The translations under genes were made by a program, and so were the position numbers. The notes under the pieces were generated by a model. That model was not told where the DNA came from. It made no database searches and worked only from the letters and a program-made list of their open reading frames with translations. From Cryptomeria japonica (taxonomy: Eukaryota > Streptophyta > Pinopsida > Cupressales > Cupressaceae): DNA of 64,000 nt. Where the stretch lies: the NCBI RefSeq assembly GCF_030272615.1, contig NC_081407.1:148365744-148429743 (forward strand), in the 5' to 3' direction. This document shows, piece after piece, positions 33,401 through 45,651 of the stretch (the first letter of the stretch is position 1; each line of letters starts with the position of its first letter).

Positions 33401-35328
33401 CTAGGACTAGTCTCCCAATTTCAAATTGACCTTTTCATCGCCGTGAAATTCTTACCGGAACTGGCATACAAAAATCCACGATTTGCTCGGTTAATTCGTA
33501 ACTCAAAATTTCTAAATAAGCCAAATACAACTGTACAATAACTTCTGTATGCATGTTTATCGCTTCCTTCAATCGAACGAATATGCTGAACTTATTTTTG
33601 GTACAATTTTTCTTCACAGACCTCCTCAAAAGAAGAAAATTTGTGGGCAATCAAAAGCGTGAACAAAATAGCTCCATTACCGCAAGAACTGTATGAACTA
33701 TCACTTTCTTTTTCTACTATTCATAGACTTTCATTCGTGTTAAGACACAGCATGTGATTCCAATCGCTACTTTACAAAAGAATCACAGTAACCACATTGA
33801 AAAAAGAACAAAAAGAAAGCTTTGGATTTGTGTAAAGCCGTCACCATTCTCAATTTTAAAACCATGAGCTTGTTTTAATGAACAGCAAAACCAGGCGTAG
33901 GTGGGCATCATTACAATGAGACGAGAAACTTAAAACCATGAAATGAAGCGAAGTGGAATAGGCATGGCCGAGCCATGTGGATTAAAAGCTGCACATTCAA
34001 TTCTTGCAGCTTTATCTTTGAATCTAGATAAGGTATCAAGTGCACAGTGCTTCTATAAAGTGATCTGATTATGGCCAAGGAAAGGAATTCGCCCAGATTC
34101 ACCTCTTTCAATGCGAGTCATGGCAGTGAAAAGGGAAAGGTACTTCAAGTACAGTGCGAAAAGGCCCTCACAAGACTTATTCAGAATCGTCTGTAAACCC
34201 AAGAGGCTAAAAGGGCTGCCATTGAGACCATCTTGTTCTACTACATGCAAAGCACTGAGCAATACCAGTATTAAATTTTGTACTGGTTCCTTTCTGAGAA
34301 TTTTCTAAATGATTCATGAAATGGCCTGTACTTAACATGACCATGGATTTATCATGAAAATGTTTAATACAGTTTTCTGGCTTCTTGCTGTACAAGGAAT
34401 TATGTGTATAAGGACAGGACCTCAGATTTGTAACATTCATTTATTAATTTCTTGACTATGGGTCTTCAATACTGGCTTCAAAACTTTCATGCCCAATTTC
34501 CGTACTTTCATAATATGTTTCACAAAACAAGTTACTACTTTGACAGAATCTCTTGGAATGGCTGGCCAGAAGGAAGTATAATTGGTGAATTTTCTTTTCA
34601 GAACAGTTCCTTAAATTGTAAAACATAAAACAATAAGTCACGGGGAAATCATGAAATCTGTGTTTTTTATTGCCTGAACAGTAGAGAGTAGAGACATTTG
34701 TAACCAATGGGGTGGGGTATTCCAAAATCACTCATAAAACACAATGCTAAGGTTGCATGAACATAAGGGCAATCTGTAGCCTTATGGAAACCCTTATGGT
34801 TTCATTTAATCAATCTTAGGAAACCAGATCTAAAGAAAACAGAAGATGAGCCAGCGTACATACCCATTGAGGTTTGTGAGCATAAGCTCTATGGTGGCCA
34901 TCCTTTTTCATCACAGAGATGAAGGCACAATGATATTATTTGAGCTGGTGAGACTTGGTCTTCAATACACGCTGCAAGGTTATTGATTAGTTTCAGCTCA
35001 GAAAAAGGTCACCAGTATGTTGACGATTGCCATTAATGGAAAAGTTGTCTGTTTAGGTTCCCCACCTTCGACCAAAATTTGTGCTACTTTTGCAATCTTC
35101 AGCAGGAGGTTGAGAGATACACAATCAATGCTCACTAATGATTACACCACATGACAGGAGGAATCAATAAACAGCAAAAACCCAAAAAAGAATCTTTACA
35201 ACACAAGAGGGTTTGACATGCAAACTTGCAGTAACCTCTTCAATACATTTATGAATCTGCAGAAAAATGAAATCAAGGCTTTCTGCATCGAATTGAATTG
35301 AAAAACAAAATCATGACTGCCCATTTGT
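33401..35328. other. Region downstream of the F-box gene, no gene recognised
   Basis: This region is downstream of the minus-strand F-box gene and may hold its 3' untranslated region nearest 35328. Base composition is more balanced than in the retroelement regions. Short frames (33435-33650, 34456-34731) have no recognisable domain and are probably chance. Confidence 0.4.
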
Positions 35329-36636
35329 CTAACATTCCACTACAGCACAAGCAGCACCATTCTTAACATAAGGTAAATCTGGTCCCCTACACCATTCCTG
35401 AAGCTTTGTATCATAAATTAAAACCAGTCCTTCCTTCAAGCCTCTAGCACACCTCCCACTCCTCCTCAGCAAGTCATCAATCGACCCTCCAACTTGCACA
35501 ATATAAACAAAACTCCCCATTGTAACACAGCAAAATTTCAACACATTATCCATCCTTAAAGGAGATGGAATAGGAGGAGACTTAATCCTACTATACGTAT
35601 CCTTCCTCGCATCATACCTCCACAGAGACAATTCGACTGCATGGCTACACAGCATATAGATATAAGACCCCATGACTGCACAGGCAATGACACAACCACC
35701 CATTGGCAGAGGCTTAGTCTTGAGCCAGGTATCTGTCTTGGGATCATATGAATCCATAGAACTCACATACGCATAAGGCTGCACAGAGAATCTGTTTTTT
35801 CTCCCAAACTTGAGCCCCCCAATTACATAAAATATCCCATCTACAGAAGCCCCCAAGCACCCATACCGTTTTCTGGGCATGTTCGAAATGGGTCTCCACA
35901 AATCAAGCCCAGGAACATATTCCTCTGCATTAACAATCGCTTCCCTTGTAGAATCTCGTCTCAGAGACCCACCAGCGACATAAATCCGGCCTGAAATAAC
36001 ACAACATGCAAATTTCTTCCTGGTACAGATCATGGGCGCCCTACGAATGAGAGATTTAGTCCATGTATCATAAACCAGGGTATAATTAAGGCTACCACAA
36101 CCAGGCCCAGGGATTGCACCCAGAATAAAGATCTTGTTACCCACAACCGCAGGCTGGGCATACAGCAGCGAATTGTGACAAGTATGGTAATCCAGCAGCC
36201 ACCCATTACTGGAAACATTGATTGCTCGAGCAGAAAACAGCAATCCAGCCTTCCATGATTTACTGTTCTTGCTATAAACAGCAGAAGCCAGACCACTTCC
36301 TGCGCCACCAAACACATAAAGCATGTTTTCCAATCTACCAATTTTTCTCCTAAGGTTGTAATAATCCTGGGATATAAGAAGCTGGTGCCATCTGTGACAA
36401 ACTGCCATGGAAGACTGCAATGAAGAACGAGGCAGACGAGCCAAGCACTCTGCAAACAAGTCATCTGGCAACAAATCCATAAAAGATGTTTCTTCTTCCT
36501 CTTCTTCTTCTCGGTCTCTTTGGTGCTGTTGCCTGCTCAGCTCTGTGCAAGACTGAGGGGGCATCCAGCATGATTTCATCAGCCTGCGCAGAGTCCTACT
36601 GTGACAGTTATTACTGTTAGAGTTCGCCATAGCCAT
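35329..36636 (-). CDS. F-box/kelch-repeat protein
   Basis: This is a predicted subunit of an SCF-type E3 ubiquitin ligase: the F-box would bind the SKP1-like adaptor and the kelch propeller would select the target protein. The frame is intact and intron-free. I chose Met at 36636 (435 residues); an upstream in-frame ATG at 36876 would add 80 residues of low-complexity, UTR-like text. From Met 36636, residues about 5-25 read 'SNNCHSRTLRRLMKSC', then an acidic Glu run, the F-box at about 54-95 ('LLPDDLFAECLARLPRSSLQ' followed by a Cys-His-Arg-Trp motif), and four or five kelch blades at about 110-400 with GG and Y-D-x-W signatures ('IYVAGGSLRRD', 'FYVIGGLKFG', 'YDPKTDTW'). The N-terminal RLMKSC motif makes me think of the Arabidopsis At5g26960 type, but I am not certain. 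It is the only intact gene in the window. Confidence 0.88.
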   Translation of the reverse strand: MAMANSNSNNCHSRTLRRLMKSCWMPPQSCTELSRQQHQRDREEEEEEETSFMDLLPDDLFAECLARLPRSSLQSSMAVCHRWHQLLISQDYYNLRRKIGRLENMLYVFGGAGSGLASAVYSKNSKSWKAGLLFSARAINVSSNGWLLDYHTCHNSLLYAQPAVVGNKIFILGAIPGPGCGSLNYTLVYDTWTKSLIRRAPMICTRKKFACCVISGRIYVAGGSLRRDSTREAIVNAEEYVPGLDLWRPISNMPRKRYGCLGASVDGIFYVIGGLKFGRKNRFSVQPYAYVSSMDSYDPKTDTWLKTKPLPMGGCVIACAVMGSYIYMLCSHAVELSLWRYDARKDTYSRIKSPPIPSPLRMDNVLKFCCVTMGSFVYIVQVGGSIDDLLRRSGRCARGLKEGLVLIYDTKLQEWCRGPDLPYVKNGAACAVVEC

Positions 36637-37065
36637 TCTTCCTGTATTAGGAATCCTTTTCACAAACACCACAGTGATATCTGCATTGAATGTTTCGGAT
36701 TCCAAAAGCTTATCCTGTTTCTGTTTGAGGTGAAATGCTGGAGTCGACCTCGGGCTGTTTCCAATCTTATGAGAAATGTGAGCCAAGCTTTCGTAAATGA
36801 TACCCGTGCTTTTAGCGCTCAGCGGCGCGCATATGACCGTGACCCCATTGCTGCCCGAAATCGGAGGACCGGTCAAAAGGATAAGTCCAGGTTGCTGCTC
36901 GCGGATCTCGGGCAGGCATCCGCTCTACTTTTGCTACCGGCGTTGCCGTTTTCTACGGTTGGAGGTTAGTTACTATATCGTTGAGGGTCCCGGTTTTGCC
37001 GGTTGCTTCGGAAAACATCACCCTTGTCTTTTTTAATTATATAAAGGGACCCCCATGAGATGTGC
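36637..37065 (-). promoter_or_regulatory. GC-richer upstream/5' UTR region of the F-box gene
   Basis: About 400 bp upstream of the chosen start are clearly richer in G and C, with many CG dinucleotides, than the surrounding AT-rich DNA. This suggests an unmethylated promoter and leader. A TATA-like 'ttatataaagg' occurs at about 37036-37046 on the plus strand but reads the wrong way for this gene, so I do not assign a core promoter. Confidence 0.4.
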
Positions 37066-37154
37066 TAGGAGGTGGTCCTTTTACCTTGTTTAGGAATTAT
37101 TAGATTATGGTAGGAGGTGGTCCTTTCACCTTGCCAAGGAATTATTAGATTATT
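37066..37154. repeat. Two tandem units of about 45 bp
   Basis: The text 'taggaggtggtcctt...ttaggaattattagatta' occurs twice head to tail (about 37066-37110 and 37111-37154) with a few substitutions. It lies just upstream of the GC-rich leader of the F-box gene. Confidence 0.85.
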
Positions 37155-37359
37155 TTATTTTTATTTTTATGGGAATTTGTAGGTTAGTAATCTTGAGTTT
37201 TAATTTTTTGATAGGGCAAGCTTAAGGGAAAATAACTTTTAATTTTATGGGTATTTGTAGGTCAATAATTTGGAGCTTAATTTTTTGACCACAAGAGCTT
37301 TCATTATTAGATCTACTTTTTTTACATAACATATTGAGGGAAAACAACATTTTTTGGAT

Positions 37360-37724
37360 GTTAATGTAAGGTAATTACATAAAGTTGTATAGATACATGA
37401 TTACAGATTAATCAAACTATTTGTTGGGATTAGATATATAAATATTAATAAATGTTAGAAGATTGAATATAAAGGGTTAAAATATTTGGTTTTAGAATTG
37501 ATGTTGAAGAGTCAATATCAATTCTGGAGGAATTGATAGGTTGATAGGTTAGTAATCTGGAGCTTAACCTTTTACCTTTCTGTGGATTTTAATCTAAGGT
37601 AATTACATAAAATGTATGGATAATTGATTATGGATTGGATATTTAAATATAAATAAATGTTAGGAGATTGAATATGAAAGGGGTTGAGATATTTGGTTTT
37701 AGAATTGATGTTGAAGAGTCAATT
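37360..37724. repeat. Two diverged tandem units, period about 228 bp
   Basis: The segment from 'aaggtaattacataaa' to 'gaattgatgttgaagagtcaat' occurs at about 37368-37516 and again at about 37596-37722. A shorter related phrase ('taggttagtaat...ggagctta') recurs near 37180, 37258 and 37545. The units look like an old local duplication of AT-rich DNA. Confidence 0.75.
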
Positions 37725-39600
37725 TGATTTGATATGGATTCTAATGATTTGATGTAGAAAGTTTGGTATTGTTGTGTGCATTGTATGTAAACCTTTAAAG
37801 AATTGTGATAGCTTTCTCGATCAACTAATTTTAGGTATATTTTTAATAATTAGATAGTTGTTCAAGGTGAGAAAAATTAATATTTTAAAAGATTAATAGT
37901 ATTTTGATAATGGAGATTTCAAAATCCATAACTATTATGATAATTTTAGTGTGCAAATTGATATCCTATTTGATTCATGATAATGATCTTAATAATGAAC
38001 TAAGTATCATATCTACTAATGTGGGGTGAATGCAAGAAAGTATTTTCCCCCTTTGACGTACTAAGAGGGATTATCATGTGAAAGAAAATTGTAGATAGCA
38101 ATGATATGGCAATCAAATTGAGTTATTCAAGAACCTCACACACAAACCTATATGAGTTAGTAATTTAGTTTTATGTTTATGCATGATTTGTCACAATTTT
38201 TTGCAAGTCATATCTTATAATGCATTTCACGTACCTATCAAAGTGTCTCATTGTAAATATTTGGTCTATGTTTACTTGCACTTGAATGTTCACTTGGCAT
38301 ATGATAACAAGTAGTTGTTGTATTCATCTAGTTGATTTAAGTATTGTCTTAAATCGATACAAAGTTTGTGTGTGTATTGTTTCACTTGTCAAATTAAAAT
38401 AAAATTCAGTCTTTTAGTCAAAGGAATCATTTATCTTTTCCTACTTGTTCAAGTTTTTCAATTCTTCTTCAAAAAAGAATTTTAAATGTTAAAAAGAGGG
38501 GAATTGGATTAGGGAAAGGAAGAAATCCTAACTTATAGGAATGCATTTCAACACATTGAAGGAGTGTTTGGAAGGAATCTGGTCATTTTTCCTGAGTGAT
38601 AGAAAATGGGTGAATTTTTATGGAGATAAGATAACAACCATGATGGTATTCTTGGGCATGGTAGTCACCTAATTTATGGAGATTTTCATGAGTTTTGTTA
38701 AAAAGAAGAAGGCCATTTTGCAAGGAAGTTACGAAATTCTTCTCAACAATTGATTTTTTTATGCATATCTAGTAATCATGGCATTTTGGAGATAAAAACT
38801 GAGTTGAATCTTTATTTATTTTAGTTTGTATATCTTGTTTGTGTTTCCTTATTTCAAAATCATGTTTATCGAACCAAATTTCCAAATATAAGATCTAATA
38901 AAAATCAATCTTCTTGGGGGTTTCTTTGGTGTTTCAAAATCGCATTTGGGCTTGGGTAGGGAGAATGCTTATAAAACAACATTGTGTTCCATAAGAGTGC
39001 ATGTATTCAAGAATTTTACCAAAAAATTCACATACCTTATATGAGCTCCCATATCTATCTAGATCTATCTAGATAGTCAAGCTACATTTGTTGGACTTCC
39101 TCTATCTGTTATAAATTTCTGGATGACTAAACACTATATCAATTTTTCATATTGGCATGAACAATGAGATTTTGGTTGAGGAAGGATATTGACAAGGGGT
39201 AGAATTGGACCTTGCAACTATGGAATTGTATTTTCCTGCTTCATTCTAATATGGGCAAGGAGGATGCTAGCCGAGGTTCTGGAATCATGTTTTATGCCCA
39301 TCAATGCATTTGCTTGTAAGTTTCTAAAAATGTTTCAATGAATTCATTTTGTTCATATATTGCAATCATCACATTCCATAAGATAAGATTTATTTGAGGT
39401 ATTTTTAAAATAATCCTTAATTTATGTTTGCATCCACATTTTGCATGCAGAGCTTGTTAACTATGGTGTTAGCATGAACAACAATAGGATATCTGAGGGT
39501 GGATATCATCTCTTGAAAAGTGAAGAAAACTCCACTCCACTATTTCAAAAGGCTAGGTCTTAGCTGTGTGGGGCAAATTAGTATGAATATAGTGCCTCGC
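37725..39600. other. Stretch without recognisable gene
   Basis: AT-rich DNA with no frame longer than chance and no recognisable repeat pair. Nothing further can be supported. Confidence 0.4.
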
Positions 39601-42070
39601 CAGGGAACCCAAAAGTATTAACAACTAATAACTCAAATACATAGAAAAAAAAATTTCTTTATGAAGGAAACATAACACATCAACTAGCTTAACTCAATAC
39701 AACACTAAGTAAACACATTACATAACACAGAAGATTCATAGTTACACTATATAGCGGAAGACAATCGCAACACATAATAGAACTCTAAAGGTTCTCTAAT
39801 GTTTCTACTAAGCAACACTCACTATCCTATGTTAACTATATAACTCATCACATAAAAAGCTATACTATATTCATTTTAAAGCACCAAATGAAAGATTCCT
39901 ATGACTACCTTCATTAAGAATTAGAGCATATATGTAATTCCCATAATGGACATTCACTTGCAAAATTACCATTGATACAAATGCATCCATTAATAAGGTC
40001 CTATTACAAACTTTCCACTTAGAACAACCTCAAATATCTTTTACAATTACCAATACAAATAAATTGTTAGATCATCTTTACATCACTTTTGGATGATACA
40101 GTACAAATAGCAATATAATGGTAAATTAGCTCAAAACTGAAATATGAAGATATTGAAAAGCAAATGGTAAAGGTCCATCCAGTCACATACAAACAAGTCC
40201 ACCAAATATTTTCCCAATGGGTGAAAAAGCAATGCCACCCAACCATGTGGAACCCATAGGCCCTCCCCCCATGCTAGGAGATAGACACAAGGCCCCAATC
40301 AACAATCAAGAAGGCTAGGGATATTAGAAATAATCAAACTCACAACCAAGACACATACAGAACACATCATTGATAAGAAGATCAAGGTAACAACCAAAAT
40401 ACCATCCAATGAAGCATCCAAGAACTCCCAAAGATAAATAACAAATAAAACCTTCAAAAAAACTCACAAAAGATTTCCCAAATAAAAATATCAACCAAAA
40501 TCTCAAAAGGACTCCCAGAGGCTATCACATAAGACTAACACCATAGGCTACTAGGACACACAAAGGGAAGAGAGTCATCGCATAGCCTTGACGTGGGTTA
40601 CCCTAGTATCCTTTCTAGGCTCTGGCCCCCATTCAATAACTCATGCAAAACCATGCATTCCTTTCGTGAAGACAAGGCAATGCATGATCTAGCCAGCTCA
40701 ACATCTCAACAAACGCCCAGGCCTTACCATTCTCACCCTTTTCCTATACGATCACATCAGGCCATGAGTGGGGAACATAATTATCTTGTTAGTGTGTAAA
40801 CCCAACCCAAAGTTTATTAAGATTATCACTTATTACTCCCCCTTAATGCACCTAGCTAACCTAACACATAAAGTTCAAGTAAAATTCAATCCAAAAATAG
40901 TATGAACCAACATGGATACAAAATCAGGCTCAGTTTACAAAACTAAATTAGGACTTTCCATGCAAGACCCTATCAACAAGGGTTAAGTCCTAAACTGAAA
41001 CTGAAGCATAAAATTCTGATTTCTTTCACAATCAAACATAGGAAAGGGCATGAAGAGACCAATTCAACAAAAATGAGACCATTCAGATCCAAATGAACAT
41101 GAATAATAAGAAACAAGTCCTAAACAATCATTTGGAAGAAAACAAGAGTCAAAATAAAATAAAATTGCAAATTTATGACCCAAAACAGTTATGCACATAG
41201 GAGGATTAAAAGACTCCAAAAAAAATTTGATTCAAACCCATTTGAGAAGGGTCTGATAACCTTCTAAAAACACTAATAGATCAAGTACATGGATTCATAC
41301 AAAAAATTCAAACAAGAATTAAGCAAAATTGAGCAAATAAAATACTAATTCCCTATACCCCGATTTTGACAAAACCCAATATTTGAAATTTAATTTAAAT
41401 TAAATAATTGTTTCAAAACAACAAATACATTCAATAACACATCCCCAAATCCCCCTAATAATCCATTTAATCAATATTTCAAATTAAATTGAAAGCAAAC
41501 AGAGAAAATCAAATATCTACTTGAAAACCTATGAAAGTAAGAAAGAGAATTTCGATGACGAATTCTGAAACACAAAATCTTCTCAAATCAACAACCACGT
41601 CTCCAAAACATTCAAGCTTGATAAATCCAAATCATGCTTCAAATCAAGTCCGAAGACAATCTAAAAACTACAAATCCCTTTCCTCAATTCACACCCTAAA
41701 TTTCCTCACAAAGTTGAAATAAAATTTCTTCTCTCAAAACTTCAAAAAAGAAAAATAATAATGGTAATAATAATCAACTCTCTTAAAATTATAATAAATA
41801 AAACACAATTACCTAAATAAGGTGCACAAAGAAAAGAAAAAAACCCTAATCTTAAAAATATTAAATAAATAATATTAAATTAATTCCCAAAATAAAATCT
41901 CCATAAAACAATAATTCATAAAATAATAAATGATGAATCATTTAAAAATAATAAATCACTCAAAAAGAATAAATAAATAATAAATAATTAATTCCCACTC
42001 AAAAATAATAATAAAATAATAGATTGTTTAAAATAACAAATCATTATAAATAATTCTCACGAAAACAGTT
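39601..42070. other. Adenine-rich, possibly retroelement-derived stretch
   Basis: The plus strand is strongly A-rich and T-poor from about 39640 to 42060, as expected for the antisense of a transcribed LTR or untranslated region. The region 41750-42065 is almost pure A/T with repeated 'aataataa' and 'aaataaat' words. No primer site, LTR partner or coding domain was found. The small frames at 40593-40799 and 41531-41722 have no support. Confidence 0.35.
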
Positions 42071-43040
42071 GTAGACACCTAAATTTGATTAATTTAATTA
42101 ATTAAATTTAGTTATCCTGAATGCCTTCAATTAAATAATTACGCATTATTTAATTAATTGATAATCTTTCCTTCTAGCTAATTAATTTTATTAGTTATGC
42201 TATAGTCCGCTTTTGATTAATAAATTGGTAATCAAAATCAATTAATTAATTGAATTTGACCCTTCTTCTAGTAATTATGTCAAATTTCGTAGTTTGATAA
42301 TTTAAATTTTCATGTTAACTTTTTCCTCTTAAATTCCTCATTGAATTAATTAATTACTTAATTCAATTCTCCTACATGTCCCCTAACTTCAACCCCCATC
42401 TAACCCTTCCTCTAGCCTAACCCACCTAGATAACCATAGGTTTTAGTTAACATTATCCCTTGGCCTTCACCATATGTGTGCACATTCCCAAAATATCTCA
42501 AATTTCCTAAAATTTGGGAAATACCTTTGAATTTGGGGGAAATTTCCTAAAATATGGAAAATAATCCTAAATATCCTATAGCATGGGAATATCATTGTTT
42601 TATAATCTCTTTTGGAATAGAACCTTCCAATTTGGGTGTCTTACTCCCAAGGACACATGTCATTCCTTCCAATGACACATGTCCTTCTTAAGGACACATG
42701 TCATTCTCATCCATGACACTTGCCATTCTCAAGGACACATGTCTCATTCTCATGCTCCTCCATCTCTCATTCAAGCCTATTTAAACCCCCCATTTTCCTT
42801 CCCAAAATCATCCACTTTCATTTTTGTACCCTCATAATGTAGAAATTCTCACTCATATTTGGCATATTCACGTTCATTTAGCAACCATCTTGCATTCACT
42901 ATCATGGAACATAATCAAGTGTCTACCATATAGCCAGCACACATGAAATTAAAGGAGGAAGATAGAGCTTGCACTTTAATCAGCTTTATTTTGTTTATCT
43001 AGTTTTATTTCTTCTTAACGTCCTAATCTTGAGTGTGGTT
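42071..43040 (+). mobile_element. Second TGTAGACAC-family LTR-like block (limits approximate)
   Basis: The block starts with the same nine bases as 1804 (TGTAGACAC), followed again by AT-rich palindromes (for example 'caattaaataatt...aattatttaattaattg'-type arms at about 42128-42162). It also has repeated 'gacacatgtc' words (about 42653-42740) and a TATA-like 'cctatttaaacc' near 42776. No polypurine tract precedes it and no primer site follows it, so it may be a solo or truncated LTR. Similarity to the 1804 block is clear only at the start and in overall design. Confidence 0.45.
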
Positions 43041-45444
43041 GAAATTGAAGGAACACAATTAGGTCATTGAGAGGGGGGTGAATTAGTGAATCTTTTCAAA
43101 TTTAAATCCAGTTGTGCAAACACAAATTATGCAAAGAGATTGAAAGCACATGCACACAAAGACAAATCACACAACACAAAGTATACGAGGAAAACCAGCT
43201 GTGGGGGAAAACCTCAGTGAGAAAAGTTGTTGGAGTCTGCTGCTCCAATCCAACTTCACAATGAAATGATTAATTACAATAGCTTATGGGAACCCACCCA
43301 AACGAGCACTAATTCCTAAATTTTGAGCACCTACTCCTACTCTGAGCACCCACTCAGAGAATTACAATGACACAAAGAGAAATTTGATTACAATAAGACT
43401 CCTTGTTACAAATGAGTTTTGTAACCCTTACCAACAAATTGGAAAGCACTCACTGCTACTCTGAAATGATGTCCCCTTTGTTGTATGTTTTTTGCCTTCT
43501 AGTCTCTACAAATCAGCATGATCTTAATCTCAATATCTTTCATATGTACATCTCAGATGACTTCTCTCCTTCTCTTCACAATCACCTTACTCTTCCACTT
43601 AGGGTTGCCTTCAACTCTTTCAATTCCCCTCTGCCTCTTTCTCAAGATGGACTGCTTCACTTTTCTACAACACACAATGTCTCTGTATCTTCACTTATTG
43701 TTCTTTCACATACCGATATTAATGCCTTCTACCTTTCTTTACTACACTTCACCTTCTCTTTCTCTCATCAACTCAACAATCTATGTCACATCTCATCAAT
43801 AACTTTCACCACTTGGTCATCTCTATACTCTATTTTGTTTTCCCTCCAAGACTAAATTTAAAAATTGATCTTCTCGACCTCTGAGAAAAATCATGCCTTT
43901 AGATTGCTTGGATCATCTGTACATAGACATCTGCCAACAATAAATGTTTTCCACGTGTATCCTTCTGCATTCAGATAATCTTTGATATTGGATTACTATA
44001 CTTAGTAATCCTTGACCTGATATCTTTGTCATGGATTTTTCTTGAGCCTCTCAACAAATTCCAATTAGTCCTCCATTAAATGTAGCTTGCTTCATTTTCA
44101 ACCTACCTTGATTTGATTGAAATCAACATGCGATCCATTATGATATCTTGTCGACAGAAGCCTTCCAGATCTCCTCGAGCTACTCAGCTAGTCCTCTACT
44201 TGTTCAACATTAACTGCGGTCACCTCTCTCATTCAATTCTACAACCTGATTGGATTGGCCAACTAACTATCACTCTGCGTGCATCCACATAGTCATTCTC
44301 TATCGACAATGGTTTCATCTCTTGATTCGTCCTACACTTGCCACATCAATAGCTTTTCCAACTTCACCATCAGATCTCCTTTGGTCAACATTCACATGAG
44401 AAACTTCAAGTCAACATTATCATATTCGTGACTAACTCTGCATGTTACTCGCTTTCCTTACGTTTTCAGCAGTTTGAATAACATAGGGTGTGATATGCAT
44501 TGTCTATGTGTGTTATATGCACGACATACCATCCATCTGCAGGTCTGCGAGTGACATGCCACACCTTTGGCCGATGACTATGGATTTTTGGAGTTCATAT
44601 ATCTTTTCCAATGACTGCAGAGTTTTGGAGCTCATACATCCTTTCCGCAGTTCTGTAGGTGACATGGTTGCCATCATGTGTGGTCTTGCAGAGTCACAAA
44701 GGTCACTTTACCGCACAACTATAGGTGAAGTGGCCGAAGTGGGCTCCACTCACTTGATCAATGGTTTTCGTAGTGTCACGACCTCCTTTCCTCTAACAAA
44801 CAATCTCCTTATGGAAGAATGCCTACCATTGGATCTGCAGTGCCTTAACACACACCTGTCGCCAACTTGGCCAAAAAGGGGTCCACATGTTCTTTTCAAC
44901 CATAGCTAGTTTGGACGAAGTGGGGTCCACCCACTTAATCAATGACTATTGTTGCACCATGGCCTCCTCCCCTCTGATGCATAAACTCCCCATAAATGCA
45001 TGCCCATCGTAGATCTAATGTCAATGGAGACGAAGTGGGATCCACCCTCATGGATATTCAAAGACCGATGATCAACATATATCGATACACCATGGCCTCC
45101 TCCTTTCTGACACAAAATCTTTCCATGTAAAAACACTGACCTTTGGATCTGACCTTGGTGGACACAATGCGTTATGCTACACAGTAACGTATACGACTAA
45201 TACAACATGAACGATAACATAGTGTGTTGGCCAATACTGCAAATAGACTTTTTTTGAGTCTTCACTATTTACCCAATACCTTTACCACACTATGGCCTGT
45301 GCCTTCTTTGTCCAATTGTCATCAGCCTTCTCACATTCATCTTGCACACATGCACTTAAATCTGCAACTCATCTCTTCTGCAACCTACAACTTGACCTTG
45401 TTGACATCAATGACAACTAAGGGCACACACCTTACAACAACAAC
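43041..45444 (-). mobile_element. Possible Copia-type LTR remnant plus unassigned DNA (minus)
   Basis: At 43051-43080 the text 'aggtcattgagaggggggtgaatta' style mirrors the LTR 3' ends of C and D (their complements carry the C-tract). At 45400-45416 'gacatcaatgacaact' mirrors their LTR 5' ends. If both belong together this would be one long, diverged LTR in minus orientation, but 2.4 kb is long and I could not align the middle. Local tandem repeats occupy 44560-45150. The frames at 43403-43855 and 44490-44909 have no domain. Confidence 0.3.
44560..45150. repeat. Degenerate tandem repeat, about three units
   Basis: The phrase 'gaagtggg-tccac' followed by 'cttgatcaatg' and 'cctcct-cctct' recurs starting near 44737, 44917 and 45031. 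A smaller repeat, 'ttttggag-tcata-atc-tttcc', occurs twice near 44587 and 44623. Units are too diverged to give an exact period. Confidence 0.6.
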
Positions 45445-45651
45445 CCCAGTGCAAGTGAGGGGTTTGAACCTATGACCAAGCTCTGATACCACTTGTTACA
45501 AGTATGGTTGTCGTTGAACCAAAAGATCGACCTGTTAATGCCTGATATAGCCACTAGACTTATATAATCCACAGGAGGTGATTAAGACATGTCACAAACC
45601 TGAGCGTTGTGCTGCATAGCACAAGGAGACCAAGGGCACACACCTTGCAAC
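45445..45651 (-). mobile_element. Candidate TRIM-like element (primer site plus short LTR)
   Basis: On the minus strand a 157-bp block (45651 to 45495) starts TGTTGCAAGGTGTGTGCC and ends CTTGTAACA. It is followed after four bases by TGGTATCAGAGC (complement of 45479-45490) and about 35 bp of spacer. Then comes a second TGTTGTAAGGTGTGTGCC at 45444 that matches the first start for about 23 bases before diverging. LTR, iMet primer site and tiny interior is the TRIM layout, but the second LTR is incomplete and no target duplication is evident. Confidence 0.4.

Noticed and set aside
36030-36464. 144-codon minus-strand frame inside the F-box gene
   Set aside because: Out-of-frame shadow of the F-box/kelch CDS, which has the domain evidence.
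39585-39605. Possible primer site (complement TGGCGAGGCAC) for a minus-strand element
   Set aside because: It does not match a tRNA 3' end I know, and no LTR pair or coding domain supports it.
43403-43855. 150-codon plus-strand frame
   Set aside because: Composition is Ser/Leu/His-rich without any domain, and an overlapping second frame is equally open; typical of T/C-rich non-coding DNA.
44490-44909. 139-codon plus-strand frame
   Set aside because: It runs across degenerate tandem repeats and has no recognisable domain.
45440-45495. tRNA-like or SINE-like signal (reverse complement has a B-box-like ggttcaaaccc near the primer site)
   Set aside because: No cloverleaf can be formed and the TGGTATCAGAGC word is better explained as a retroelement primer site.
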